Of a stretch of 64,000 bases of DNA, positions 55,312-64,000 are shown one piece after another. The stretch comes from Rhodopirellula halodulae (GTDB lineage: Bacteria; Planctomycetota; Planctomycetia; Pirellulales; Pirellulaceae): contig NZ_JAJKFV010000014.1 of assembly GCF_020966775.1 (NCBI RefSeq), positions 1 through 64,000 on the forward strand, given 5' to 3'. Position 1 is the stretch's first letter, and every line of letters begins with the position of its first letter. The notes under the pieces were generated by a model. That model worked only from the letters and a program-made list of their open reading frames with translations. It was not told where the DNA came from and searched no databases. Position numbers and translations under genes: made by a program.

Positions 55312-55709
55312 TCCGGCGGATGCCAGCCGTAGGTATCGACCAAGCCGCCTCGCACAATTTCACGCAACTGAGCCAATCGCACGGGTTTGCGAAGAATCTT
55401 GTAGGCCCGCATTCGCGCCGCCTCTCGTTCGATGGCTTCATCCATCAAGGCGCTCATCAGCACGTACGGCATCGCGTTGGGGCGTTTGCATAGTTCTCGC
55501 ATCACGTCCAATCCGGTGACCCGTGGCATGTGAACATCCAGCAGCACCATATGGATCGAACCTCGCTCGATCACACGCAAAGCTTCGTCGCCATCGCTGG
55601 CTTGTTTGGTTCGAACGCCACCGCGCGCGAGGGCTTCGCAGACCACGCCGCGAAAATCGGCGTCATCGTCGGTGACCAGTACTGTGGGGGTGATGCCGGT
55701 GTCGACCAT
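55308..55709 (-). CDS. Single-domain response regulator
   Basis: A 133-residue receiver (REC) domain and nothing else: acidic pocket D14-D-D, phospho-acceptor Asp58 in L-L-D-V-H-M-P, Ser86 and Lys108 in R-K-P. All key residues are present, so it can be phosphorylated. There is no output domain, like CheY-type proteins. ATG 55709 (M-V-D-T-G-I) was chosen over an open frame from 55772. It is coupled to the membrane protein by ATGA overlap, and no kinase is adjacent; the orphan kinase at 18224 is far away. Confidence 0.85.
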   Translation of the reverse strand: MVDTGITPTVLVTDDDADFRGVVCEALARGGVRTKQASDGDEALRVIERGSIHMVLLDVHMPRVTGLDVMRELCKRPNAMPYVLMSALMDEAIEREAARMRAYKILRKPVRLAQLREIVRGGLVDTYGWHPPE

Positions 55710-56067
55710 GCAAACCCATCTCCCGCTGACAATTCGATACGAAGTCCCACGTTCGATGCAGAACCGACTCATTATACGTCACGGCTCGCATTTTGGGTTG
55801 TGGGATGGCGTCAAATCTGCAACGCAAAAATGTCGCGTCTAAGCCGCGGCTGATGGCGGGATCTGCGGATTGCCGGGGTGGTGTGACGGGTGGCAGGCCG
55901 GGGCCGCGAAGGATGTGTGGGTCACGGTGAGCGAATCCACCGATGTTTCCGGCTATCATGGAGGCGTCCTCATCTCGGTCCATTTCGTTGGGTTTCCGTT
56001 CTTCTCTTCGGCCAGCGATTTCTCGAACTCGTCCAACCCAACGACGCCTCGAACGGAGTGCTCGCAG
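55710..56067. other. Divergent intergenic region, no gene seen
   Basis: About 358 bases between the response regulator and the MoxR gene. A frame is open in the plus direction but has no family resemblance. GGAG at 56055-56058 before TTG 56068 is a likely ribosome binding site. Confidence 0.45.
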
Positions 56068-57123
56068 TTGAATTCCCAAGCCCCGCCACCCGCTGAATCT
56101 GGCTCCGGCAAACCAGCCGCTCCGGCAAAGTCGGTCGCCAGCCCGCCCGGGGCCAATGCCGCGGGACAACCAGCCGATGTGGCCTTGGTCTCTGAGCTGT
56201 CCAAGCGAGTGATCGGCAACGTCGAGAACGCGATTGTTGGCAAGCGAAAACAGCTGGTGCTCTCGATGGTCGCGTGGCTCAGCGGAGGCCACATTTTACT
56301 GGAGGACGTCCCCGGAGTTGCCAAAACCATGTTGGCGCGGGCATTGGCAAAGAGCTTGGGATGCCATTTCAAACGAGTTCAATGCACGCCGGATTTGTTA
56401 CCGACCGATGTGACCGGCACCTCGATCTTCAATCAGAAAACATCCGAATTCGAGTTTCGGCCGGGACCCGTCTTCACGCAGATTCTGTTGGCGGACGAGA
56501 TCAACCGCGCAACGCCGCGAACTCAGGCATCGTTGTTGGAAGCGATGGCAGAATCTCGCGTGACGGTGGATGGAAAATCCTACTCGTTGAATCCTCCGTT
56601 CCTGGTCATCGCGACACAAAACCCGGTGGATCACGAAGGCACGTTCCCGTTGCCGGAGGCTCAGCTGGACCGTTTCCTGATGCGGTTCTCGTTGGGGTAC
56701 CCGTCGGTCGAAGAAGAAATGCGAATGTTGGATTTGTTGCAATTCCAACATCCGGTCGATGCGATGACGTCCGTGGCGACGGCGGAACAATTGGTCGCGG
56801 CTCAGAAAGCCATTCGCGCGGTGCACGTGGACCCGCGAGTCCGGCATTACTTGCTGCAGATCGTTCATCAAACGCGTCACAACGACAACTTGGCATTGGG
56901 GGGCAGTCCCCGAGCGACGATCGCATTGTTTCGATGCGCGCAGGCGATGGCGGCGATCCGAGGCCGCGCGTACGTGTTGCCTGACGATGTGAAAAAGATC
57001 ATCGCACCGGTGATGAACCATCGGTTGATCCTGAGACCCGAAAGTCGTTTAAGAAAACTGACCACGGAAAAGGTTTTGGAGGAGATCTTGGGTGAAATTG
57101 CGGTGCCAACGATCTCCACATGA
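56068..57123 (+). CDS. MoxR-family AAA+ ATPase
   Basis: A 351-residue ATPase. A Pro/Ala/Ser-rich N-terminal tail leads to the AAA+ core. Walker A region is E-D-V-P-G-V-A-K-T (79-87), and L-L-A-D-E-I-N-R-A (140-148) is Walker B. Q-N-P-V-D-H-E-G-T-F-P-L-P-E-A-Q-L-D-R is the MoxR hallmark, as is the C-terminal P-D-D-V-K segment. MoxR proteins act as chaperones for the assembly of complexes. TTG 56068 is preceded by GGAG at good spacing, so it was preferred to a frame from 55870. The stop overlaps the next start (ATGA), giving the classic MoxR-DUF58 pair. Confidence 0.92.
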   Translation: MNSQAPPPAESGSGKPAAPAKSVASPPGANAAGQPADVALVSELSKRVIGNVENAIVGKRKQLVLSMVAWLSGGHILLEDVPGVAKTMLARALAKSLGCHFKRVQCTPDLLPTDVTGTSIFNQKTSEFEFRPGPVFTQILLADEINRATPRTQASLLEAMAESRVTVDGKSYSLNPPFLVIATQNPVDHEGTFPLPEAQLDRFLMRFSLGYPSVEEEMRMLDLLQFQHPVDAMTSVATAEQLVAAQKAIRAVHVDPRVRHYLLQIVHQTRHNDNLALGGSPRATIALFRCAQAMAAIRGRAYVLPDDVKKIIAPVMNHRLILRPESRLRKLTTEKVLEEILGEIAVPTIST

Positions 57124-58559
57124 GCAACCAAGCGAGCGACGATACGGTGAAGCACCGTGTGACGGACGATGACGTGATTTCACCGTCGTCCCCGTCACGT
57201 TGGCGAGTCGTGGTGGTCGTGTGTGCGATCGTGCTGGCACTAGGAATGGTCGCGGGAGCGGGATTGTGGATGACCGCCGCGATCACCGTGGCCGCAGTGA
57301 TTGCGATCGGCAATTGGGTCGCAGCGGAATGGTCGCGTGGTGTCGTAGCGGTGCGATTGAATTTGCCCGAAGAAGGTCGCGACATCGAAGTGGTGATCGG
57401 CTCGCGTGTTCCGGTGACTGTCAACATCACCAACCAAGGTCGATTGCCCGTCGCGTGGGTATTGGCTGAGGATTTGATGCCGCGTGGGGCCGCGCGAGGT
57501 GCCCAACAGTCCCAGGGCAGCCTGTTCGATCCTCGACAAACGCCACTGCCGATTGAGGGCGAACGCTTGGCGGTGATGGCGTTATTGCCAGGGCAAACGA
57601 AAGCGATCCAGTACAGCGTTCGTTGCGTTCGACGAGGCTATTTCCAAATTGGACCGATGGTGTTGGAAACGGGTGATCCGGTGGGCATGTTCCGTCGGTA
57701 TCGTTTGGGGGCACGTCCGATGTACATCACGGTGCTTCCGAAGATTCAACTGCTATCGACCTACGAGATTGGATCACGACGCCCCATTGGCGAAATCAAA
57801 ATCCGCGCGTCGTCGATGACCGACCCAACGAGGCTTCGCGGCATTCGGGAATGGCAGATCGGCGATCCGCTTCGCAGCGTGCACTGGGCCGCGACCGCAC
57901 GGACCGGAACGTTGCACAGCAAAGTGTACGAACCATCGTCCGTTGCCGGAGCGACTTTGGTGTTGGATCTGCACGTGGAAACCAATCCGGATCGTCACGA
58001 ACCGCTCCGCACTGATCTGACCATCACGACCGCCGCGTCCATTGCAGCGGCCTTGCACGATGCTGGTGAACCGTTCGGGTTAGCGACCAACGGACGCGAC
58101 GCCGCGGACCGAATTCGAACCGAAGGTTTTCGCGGCGACCACCGCGTGCGAGATGCGTCGGTGAAGGCGGCGGGGCTGAAGAAAAAAAACGATCGTTTGC
58201 GACCGGTGTTGGTGGATGTTGACCGAGGACCGGTGCAGCTCAAGGAAGTCGTTCGCACCTTGGCTCGGTTGGAACGAACCGACGGTTTGACGCTGGCGGA
58301 ATTTCTGGTTGAAACCGAATCGCGGTTGTCCAGCGAGACGACTTTGTTGGTGATGTTGCAACAAGCGACCGAGGCGGACATCGGTGCCTTGGTGGGGTTG
58401 TCTCGGCGCGGTTGGGCAATCGCGGTGATCATCAACACGCTTGATCTGGATCGCTATTCCCGAATCGCGGGACCGTTGTTGGCTGAGAAAATTCACGTCA
58501 GCCACCTCAAGGACGAAGACAGCATCATGGACGTTTGCCGAGCGCAAATGGCTCGATAG
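57120..58559 (+). CDS. DUF58-domain membrane protein
   Basis: A 479-residue protein with two adjacent transmembrane helices (about residues 22-65). A DUF58 segment follows, with the signature R-L-R-G-I-R-E-W-Q-I-G-D-P-L-R-S-V-H-W-A-A-T-A-R and, beyond it, a VWA-like fold (A-T-L-V-L-D-L-H-V-E). Coupled to moxR by ATGA. In known MoxR operons this is followed by VWA and transglutaminase genes; here none follows. It is likely a membrane partner of the ATPase. Confidence 0.9.
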   Translation: MSNQASDDTVKHRVTDDDVISPSSPSRWRVVVVVCAIVLALGMVAGAGLWMTAAITVAAVIAIGNWVAAEWSRGVVAVRLNLPEEGRDIEVVIGSRVPVTVNITNQGRLPVAWVLAEDLMPRGAARGAQQSQGSLFDPRQTPLPIEGERLAVMALLPGQTKAIQYSVRCVRRGYFQIGPMVLETGDPVGMFRRYRLGARPMYITVLPKIQLLSTYEIGSRRPIGEIKIRASSMTDPTRLRGIREWQIGDPLRSVHWAATARTGTLHSKVYEPSSVAGATLVLDLHVETNPDRHEPLRTDLTITTAASIAAALHDAGEPFGLATNGRDAADRIRTEGFRGDHRVRDASVKAAGLKKKNDRLRPVLVDVDRGPVQLKEVVRTLARLERTDGLTLAEFLVETESRLSSETTLLVMLQQATEADIGALVGLSRRGWAIAVIINTLDLDRYSRIAGPLLAEKIHVSHLKDEDSIMDVCRAQMAR

Positions 58560-58600
58560 ATTCGGTGATCGCTCGAATGCCAACGGTCACCTGCTCGCGT

Positions 58601-60136
58601 TCAGTCTTTCAAGTCGTACACCTGCCCGTAACGGCTTCGCAGGCTGTGGATCAACGGGGCAGCCGAGAGTGGTTTGCCAGTCGCTTCGACAATCAGTTCA
58701 TCGACGGTTCGCGTGCGGCCTTTTTGATGAACGTGTCGGACCAGCCATTGGTGAAGTGGAGAAAATTCACCACGCCGAACCATCGTGTCTAAATCGCCCA
58801 GCTCATCCTTCGCCGCATCGTAGAGCTGTGCTGCCGCCAGATTGCCCAACGTGTACGTCGGGAAGTAGCCAATCAAACCCGCACTCCAGTGCACGTCTTG
58901 CAAGACGCCATCGGCAGCAGAAGGTGGGCGAACGCCGATGACTTCTTCGTAGGCATCTGACCAAGCCACCGGCAAGTCGTCGGTGGATAGGTCGCCACCG
59001 ATCAGAGCTTGTTCCAATTCGAAACGAACAATGATGTGCAGGTTGTAGGTCGCCTCGTCGGCTTCCACACGGATCAAAGATGGCTGCACCGCATTGAAAC
59101 AGCGATGCAGTTGCTCGACGGTGGCATCGCCCAAGGTCGTCGGGAAGTGCTCTTTTAGGGTTGGCGTGAAGTGTTCCCAAAACGCCAGCGTTCGGCCGAC
59201 CAAGTTCTCCCACAAACGGGATTGCGATTCATGGATCCCCAACGACGCGTAGCTGCCCGGTGGCAATCCAAACCAGTCCTCCCGCATGCCTTGTTCGTAC
59301 AGACCATGGCCAGCTTCATGGAGCGTGCCGAAGATGCTGGTGGGCAGGAAATTTGATTCGTAGCGTGTCAGGATCCGGCAATCCGATGGTCCCAAAGTCG
59401 TGCAAAACGGATGCGATGTTTCGTCCAACCGGCCTCGCTCGAAATTAAAGCCGATGGCTTCAGCGATCAAATGCGAAAATTTTTGTTGGGACGCTTTGTC
59501 GAATGTTTGGGTGATCAGTGACGTGTCGACTTGTCGCGGCGAATCCGAAATTTCTCGAATCAGTTCGACCAGATCGGCTCGCAGGTCGGCGAACGTCTTG
59601 GTCAACGCGGCGGCCTTGGCACCCGGTTCGAATTCGTCCAGCAAGGCTTCGTAAACCGTTTGCGATTCCGTTTGCAGCCGCTCGCCCGTTTCGCGTTTCA
59701 GAGCCAGCATTTCATCCAGCGCGGGCTGAAACAGCTTGTAGTCATCGGCTTTGCGTGCCGCGTCCCAAACGCCTTGGCCACGAACGCTGCAGGAAGCCGT
59801 ACGTTGCACCAACTCGCTGGGGAGTTTGCATTGTCGATGGTAATCGCTGGCCAGCCATTTCAGCGTGGCTCCGATATCACTGTGAGGATCCTTGGCCGCG
59901 TCCCAATCCTGCAAGGTTTGCAGTTGTTCTCCCACACGCGGCGATGTTTGCATGTCATGGACCAGGCCTCGCAGATAGGCGACTTGTTCGGCGCGATATT
60001 CGGCCCCACCCCGCGGCATGCCGGTGCGTTCATCCCATTCCAACGTGTCCGCCGTGGTCGATAGCTTGGCCGCATCGCGAAACGTTTGGCAAAGCGATTC
60101 AAAGGTAGCAGCTTGGTTGGTGGCAGCGTGACTCAT
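58601..60136 (-). CDS. Carboxypeptidase Taq, M32 metallopeptidase
   Basis: A 511-residue M32 carboxypeptidase with the usual family length. The zinc site is H273-E-A-G-H277 in T-L-H-E-A-G-H-G-L-Y-E-Q-G, followed by the expected G-I-H-E-S-Q-S-R-L-W-E-N (third ligand Glu). Removes C-terminal residues from peptides in the cytosol with broad specificity. ATG 60136 (M-S-H-A-A-T) has GGAG eight bases upstream; a longer frame from 60166 is possible. No signal sequence. Not in an evident operon. Confidence 0.94.
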   Translation of the reverse strand: MSHAATNQAATFESLCQTFRDAAKLSTTADTLEWDERTGMPRGGAEYRAEQVAYLRGLVHDMQTSPRVGEQLQTLQDWDAAKDPHSDIGATLKWLASDYHRQCKLPSELVQRTASCSVRGQGVWDAARKADDYKLFQPALDEMLALKRETGERLQTESQTVYEALLDEFEPGAKAAALTKTFADLRADLVELIREISDSPRQVDTSLITQTFDKASQQKFSHLIAEAIGFNFERGRLDETSHPFCTTLGPSDCRILTRYESNFLPTSIFGTLHEAGHGLYEQGMREDWFGLPPGSYASLGIHESQSRLWENLVGRTLAFWEHFTPTLKEHFPTTLGDATVEQLHRCFNAVQPSLIRVEADEATYNLHIIVRFELEQALIGGDLSTDDLPVAWSDAYEEVIGVRPPSAADGVLQDVHWSAGLIGYFPTYTLGNLAAAQLYDAAKDELGDLDTMVRRGEFSPLHQWLVRHVHQKGRTRTVDELIVEATGKPLSAAPLIHSLRSRYGQVYDLKD

Positions 60137-60298
60137 TGCAATGACTCCATGAAAAATCCCCGGCACAGATTCCTATGCCGAGGACGTTGTCATGTTCTCG
60201 CCTGTTTTGCAAGCCGCCGAGGTGTGCGGATGCAGCTCAGCGTCTGATTTTCTGCTGGTATGAGCCGACTGATTGATTTCGATGGATACGCCACTCGA

Positions 60299-62020
60299 TC
60301 AGCGAGTCGGTTCCACGTCCCATCGGAACAATGTCAGGTTTCGGAATCGGCGAACTTGCATGGCTTTTGCACGATCGACGCCGGCGGTTCTGTTTTCTTC
60401 TTCCATCGCCTGCTGCGATAGGTTTCTCGTCAGCAACCAGTGGTCTTCCTCAAGCTCGGGTGTCATTGCGGAGGGCTCTCGTTCGATCTGTTCTCGCAAG
60501 ATGTTCTGCCAGGAAGCGTGGGGCTGCTTCGCTCCCAGAACGTGCACGACCACTGTCTGCGAATCATCCTTGGCAGCCACCGCGTATTCGCCACGGATCG
60601 GCAACGACAGATATTCGCGCAGCGGTGAGTCGGTGATTTCTCCGGCCAACCAAGGTTGCTCGATCAAATCAGGATCCAGCCACAGGTGCACGATCGATTT
60701 GCCAGAAGAATATGTTGTCTTCGATTGAGATTGGAAGTGTGCGATCGATTCTCGCCAGGGTTCGCCACGATAGATCCAGTATCGGCTCGCCACCCGTGGT
60801 GGGATTTCCGTTTGGATGGAACTTTGCGTCCAAAACAGCAAGATCAGACACGATGCCCCCAACCCGATCGACAATTTCTCGTAGGAGCGTGCCGCCTGCA
60901 GCGTGGAGATCCAAGTTCCAAGCACGAAGCATCCGATCGGCAGCCCGGCGATGAAATAGCGTCGGTGCCAAAGAGGAACGCCGCCAACGTCAGCCAGAAT
61001 GAATCCGGCGGTTGCTGCAAAGACGAGGACGGTCGTGCCAAGCCATGATGACGCGATGATTGGAGTGGTCGCTCGGTGGGAATTCGCGAGCCGGCGAATG
61101 AGAATCGACGCCAGCAACGGAATCACGATCCAAGCCAACCAAGGCCAAAGAGTCCACATTACATATAGCGACTTTGGTTGGCCAAAAGCCGACCAAGCGT
61201 CACGGCGTTCCCAGATGTCTTGTTGAGCAAATGCGAAGGCGACCGCGACGCAAAGCCATCCGGTCGCGAAAAGCAGGTGCCACTTGGCTGTGGCTTTCTG
61301 TCGACCTGTTAGCTGGTGGTCTGGGTTGATCGACTCGTTTGATTGTTGGCGATACAGGCTCCATCCCGTCGTCGCGACGACCAGCGGAGCCAACGTCAGC
61401 AGCGAGGTGATGTGCATCAGCGCGGCGACCAGCACGCTGGCGTGCAGACCGATCCAGCTCGACAAACGTTGATTCCTTGGATCCCTCAGCAACAGTGCCG
61501 CGAAAAACAGACTAAATGTGGCACACAGAATGACGACGGCGTAAGGTCGCAGCTCGGTGCCAAAGAAACCGGCGTTACGATCCAAAGCCAGTGCCAACCC
61601 CGCGAATGTGGCGGCGATGAAGCTGCTGCCAACGGCCAACACCGCGCGAAACAAAACCACGCTGGAAAGACTGACACAAAGCACACTGGACAATCGCAGC
61701 AAACATTCCGCGGGGTAGCTCGGCCAAGACGACGGCGAGACGATCGACTGCCACAACCACATGCACCAGAAATACAATGGTTGCTGGTTGCCCATGCGGG
61801 CTCTCTCGGCCACCTGCGACAATTCGCCCGTGATGCACCACGATGTGTGCAGTTCGTCAATCCAAAAACTCTCGCCGGTGAATGGCCAGCGAACCGCGAA
61901 CGTCAGCACGAAGAGGACGCCGGCAATCGCTCCATCCAGCCATCGTCGGTGCCGAACGTCACGTCGTGTGACCTTTGCGCGAGAGCATTCGGGTTGGCGA
62001 TACCGTGTGGAGCGAAACAT
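60299..62020 (-). CDS. GT-C-type membrane glycosyltransferase (PMT/ArnT-like)
   Basis: A 573-residue multipass protein with about ten hydrophobic helices up to residue 430 and a soluble C-terminal part of about 140 residues. The first external loop has the acidic motif S-F-W-I-D-E-L-H-T (Asp-Glu), the sugar-phosphate-binding signature of GT-C enzymes that use polyprenyl-phosphate sugars. E-L-R-P-Y-A is a further family-like loop. It would transfer a sugar onto lipid, protein or polysaccharide at the periplasmic side; acceptor unknown. Divergent from hisD. Confidence 0.78.
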   Translation of the reverse strand: MFRSTRYRQPECSRAKVTRRDVRHRRWLDGAIAGVLFVLTFAVRWPFTGESFWIDELHTSWCITGELSQVAERARMGNQQPLYFWCMWLWQSIVSPSSWPSYPAECLLRLSSVLCVSLSSVVLFRAVLAVGSSFIAATFAGLALALDRNAGFFGTELRPYAVVILCATFSLFFAALLLRDPRNQRLSSWIGLHASVLVAALMHITSLLTLAPLVVATTGWSLYRQQSNESINPDHQLTGRQKATAKWHLLFATGWLCVAVAFAFAQQDIWERRDAWSAFGQPKSLYVMWTLWPWLAWIVIPLLASILIRRLANSHRATTPIIASSWLGTTVLVFAATAGFILADVGGVPLWHRRYFIAGLPIGCFVLGTWISTLQAARSYEKLSIGLGASCLILLFWTQSSIQTEIPPRVASRYWIYRGEPWRESIAHFQSQSKTTYSSGKSIVHLWLDPDLIEQPWLAGEITDSPLREYLSLPIRGEYAVAAKDDSQTVVVHVLGAKQPHASWQNILREQIEREPSAMTPELEEDHWLLTRNLSQQAMEEENRTAGVDRAKAMQVRRFRNLTLFRWDVEPTR

Positions 62021-62206
62021 GGTGCAAGCCTAGCTCAATGTTGCTGGCTCGGTAAACTGACCCACGCGACGTCCCGAACCGCTTTGCCGCCGCACGAATG
62101 CTCTGTGTTGATGGCTCTTAGCCGGCCGGTTGCCTGGTTGATTGGGGACGTCCGCTCGTTGTTGCTTCCGTCTTGTCATTCACCGTCAACGTTGCAGTTC
62201 TCCGCC

Positions 62207-63571
62207 GTGTCAGAATTTTCGATCCAAACCGTCGACGCTCGCGATCCTTCCTCGGACGACGCCGTGGAAACTCTGGCGGCTCTTCGCGAAAAACTGAGCC
62301 CGCGTGGTGACTTGGTGAGCCCGCGTGGCCGCGAACTGACGCAGAAAGTCTTTCGCAAACCGCTGACGCCGGTCGAAGTGGTCGAGACGATTTGTCGAGA
62401 CGTGCAATCCGATGGCACCTCGGCTCTGCTGCGGTACACAAAATCGCTCGATGGAGCCGAATTGTCCGCAGCCGAATTGCGGGTGCCGGAAGAGGATTTG
62501 AAAGCCGCCCACGCGAAGGCCGACGGAAATTTGATCGAGACCATTCGCCGAATCCGAGACAACATCGTCGAGTTTCAATCCGCGATTTTGCATCGAGACG
62601 TCACCATCACGCCTCGCCCCGGAGTTTCGTTGACCCAACGATACGTCCCGATTCCTCGCGTCGGAATCTGTGTCCCCGGCGGGGCCGCGGCTTACCCGTC
62701 GACGGTGATGATGACCGCGATTCCGGCTCAGGTCGCCGGCGTGGACGAAATCGCGGTGGTGGCACCTCCCACACCGTTTGGTTCCTACAACACGGACATG
62801 TTGGCGACGTGTCATGAGCTGGGCATCAAAGAGGTTTATCGTTGTGGCGGTGCCCAAGCCGTCGCGGCGATGGCGTACGGATGTGATGCGATGCCCGCGG
62901 TCGACAAGATTGTTGGACCGGGGAATTTGTTCGTTGCACTGGCCAAGAAGCTGGTCTTCGGCACCGTCGACATCGATTCGTTTGCGGGGCCCAGCGAAGT
63001 CATCGTGATTGCCGATGAATCCGCGGACGCAGCGTTTGTGGCTTCGGATTTGATTGCTCAAGCGGAACACTCGCCCGGGTCGGCGATTTTGATCACTTGG
63101 GACGAGTCATTGATCGCCAAGGTGGAATCTGAACTGGCGGAGCAACTGCAGGCACTCGAGCGAGGCGACCTTGCTCGCGACGCGTTGGCGGATTTTGGTG
63201 CTTTGATTCTTGCTCGTGACGCGGATCAGGCATGTGAACTCACCGATTCTTTCGCTCCCGAGCACCTGCAGATTGAAACGCGAAATCCGGAGTCGTTGAT
63301 TGAAAAAATCCGACACAGTGGAGCAGCGTTTTTGGGGCACCACACGCCGGTTGCATTGGGCGATTATGCGGCGGGACCCAGCCACGTGTTGCCAACGGGA
63401 GGCACCTGTCGTTGGGCGGCCGGGTTGTCGGCCAACAGTTTTTTGCGGTCTGGCAGCGTGACGCAGTTCACCGAGTCGGCTTTGGCGGAGATCGGTCCCG
63501 ACGTCATCACGGTGGCGGAAAAGGAAGGTTTGACGGCTCACGCTCGCAGCATCTCGATCCGCCAGTGTTGA
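62207..63571 (+). CDS. hisD: Histidinol dehydrogenase
   Basis: A 454-residue enzyme catalysing the last two steps of histidine synthesis (histidinol to histidine, NAD-dependent). Family segments: [24 protein letters not shown], and F-A-G-P-S-E. Zn ligands are in Q-A-E-H-S-P-G (Gln and His), G-D-Y-A-A-G-P-S-H (Asp) and G-L-T-A-H-A (His). GTG 62207 gives a normal length; ATG 62111 would add 32 residues of non-conserved sequence, and the frame is open even further back. Not in a his operon here. Confidence 0.93.
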   Translation: MSEFSIQTVDARDPSSDDAVETLAALREKLSPRGDLVSPRGRELTQKVFRKPLTPVEVVETICRDVQSDGTSALLRYTKSLDGAELSAAELRVPEEDLKAAHAKADGNLIETIRRIRDNIVEFQSAILHRDVTITPRPGVSLTQRYVPIPRVGICVPGGAAAYPSTVMMTAIPAQVAGVDEIAVVAPPTPFGSYNTDMLATCHELGIKEVYRCGGAQAVAAMAYGCDAMPAVDKIVGPGNLFVALAKKLVFGTVDIDSFAGPSEVIVIADESADAAFVASDLIAQAEHSPGSAILITWDESLIAKVESELAEQLQALERGDLARDALADFGALILARDADQACELTDSFAPEHLQIETRNPESLIEKIRHSGAAFLGHHTPVALGDYAAGPSHVLPTGGTCRWAAGLSANSFLRSGSVTQFTESALAEIGPDVITVAEKEGLTAHARSISIRQC

Positions 63572-63860
63572 TTCACGGGGAAGCGAGCCACTGAGGCCTG
63601 CACGAGTTGAACCGCCGCCATTTCGATCGAATCTTGGTGATCGATGCGATCGTGACGATCGTTTGAATGCGGTTGTTTTGCCTGATCGGTGACCCCCGAT
63701 TGATGCCACCGGCGAACCATTGTTTCGGCCGATTTGGCTGGGCTTTTCCCCGCAAATCGGGGGCGGCCGGCGTCATTGCCCGTTGAGAAAACGGGCTCGG
63801 ATTGCTACGTTTTTCAGTCGCTTTCCACGCACCCCCATCGCCTATTTCGGCCGGATTTCA

Positions 63861-64000
63861 GTGATCGCCCCCAACCTCGCTTCCCAGCTTCCCGACAACC
63901 AACGCATCGTCATCACCGGAGTTGGGCTGACTTCGCCCAATGGCAACGATTGGGGAACCTTCCGCAACGCTTTGCTGGAAAAACGCAGTGGCGTACAGCC
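63861..64000 (+). CDS. fabF: Beta-ketoacyl-ACP synthase II-like, N terminus only
   Basis: The window ends 140 bases into this gene. GTG 63861 opens a frame reading Q-R-I-V-I-T-G-V-G-L-T-S-P-N-G, then a W-G-T-F-R-N-A-L-L segment and K-R-S-G-V-Q, the N-terminal pattern of FabF/KAS-II condensing enzymes. The catalytic Cys and the two His are beyond the edge, so other condensing-enzyme subfamilies remain possible. No acpP gene is directly upstream; the 289 bases before it hold nothing recognisable. Confidence 0.75.
   Translation, partial: MIAPNLASQLPDNQRIVITGVGLTSPNGNDWGTFRNALLEKRSGVQ

Noticed and set aside
61343-62110. Upstream extension of hisD by up to 288 residues
   Set aside because: It runs opposite the membrane glycosyltransferase, is Gln/Arg-rich and has no resemblance to histidinol dehydrogenase.
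1-64000. tRNA or rRNA genes
   Set aside because: No cloverleaf with a TTC-containing T-loop or conserved rRNA stretch was noticed by eye in the intergenic gaps; a covariance-model scan was not possible.

Overview
The window looks like chromosomal DNA of a marine planctomycete of the Rhodopirellula/Pirellula group. The evidence is the gene content: two formylglycine-type sulfatases, a GH29 fucosidase, several secreted beta-helix and propeller carbohydrate proteins, Tat-signal Gfo/Idh/MocA and TIM-barrel proteins, giant secretin-like proteins, a multihaem cytochrome and many lineage-specific secreted proteins. Base composition is moderately GC-rich, many genes start with TTG or GTG and lack a strong Shine-Dalgarno site, and the intergenic space is full of short palindromes. 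The genus is inferred from recollection of the families; no database was searched.

Layout. 1-5174: an IS630 transposase cut by the left edge, a Tat-exported oxidoreductase, a tandem palindrome cluster, a coupled rpe plus degenerate histidine-phosphatase pair, and a compound heptamer tandem repeat. 5175-18169: a type II-like secretin, an ATP-dependent DNA ligase and a ligase-associated Lhr-type helicase separated by an inverted sugar-isomerase-like gene, glnS and polX. 18224-21683: a histidine kinase overlapping a MOSC protein, and an IlvD/Edd dehydratase. 21727-27225: GH29 fucosidase, and a sulfatase translationally coupled to a membrane-anchored VWA protein. 27756-34738: lineage-specific secreted proteins, including a thioredoxin/TPR-like protein and a secretin-like protein without the barrel domain. 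34848-36854: octahaem cytochrome c.

36906-49550 is the most coherent block. It holds a minus-strand run of secreted propeller, beta-helix, alpha/beta-hydrolase, GH141-like/PDZ and sulfatase genes, with the start-stop overlap ATGA or the abutment TGAATG at two junctions. Divergent from it is L-fucose isomerase. Together with the GH29 gene and the second sulfatase this suggests breakdown of a sulfated, fucose-containing polysaccharide: sulfatases and esterase strip substituents, glycosidases release fucose, and FucI starts its catabolism.

49569-64000: a second palindrome cluster with a 159-base period, a HEAT-like protein coupled to a small membrane protein, a GNAT acetyltransferase, miaA, a response regulator coupled to a membrane protein, a MoxR-DUF58 pair, an M32 carboxypeptidase, a GT-C membrane glycosyltransferase, hisD, and the first 140 bases of a fabF-like gene.

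The most notable non-coding signal is a set of unrelated hairpins sharing a 5' GTAG (or GTGG/GTAA) head. Many lie 12-45 bases after a stop codon in the sense of the gene. This is the architecture of REP elements mobilised by RAYT transposases, here in several sequence families and in two tandem arrays.
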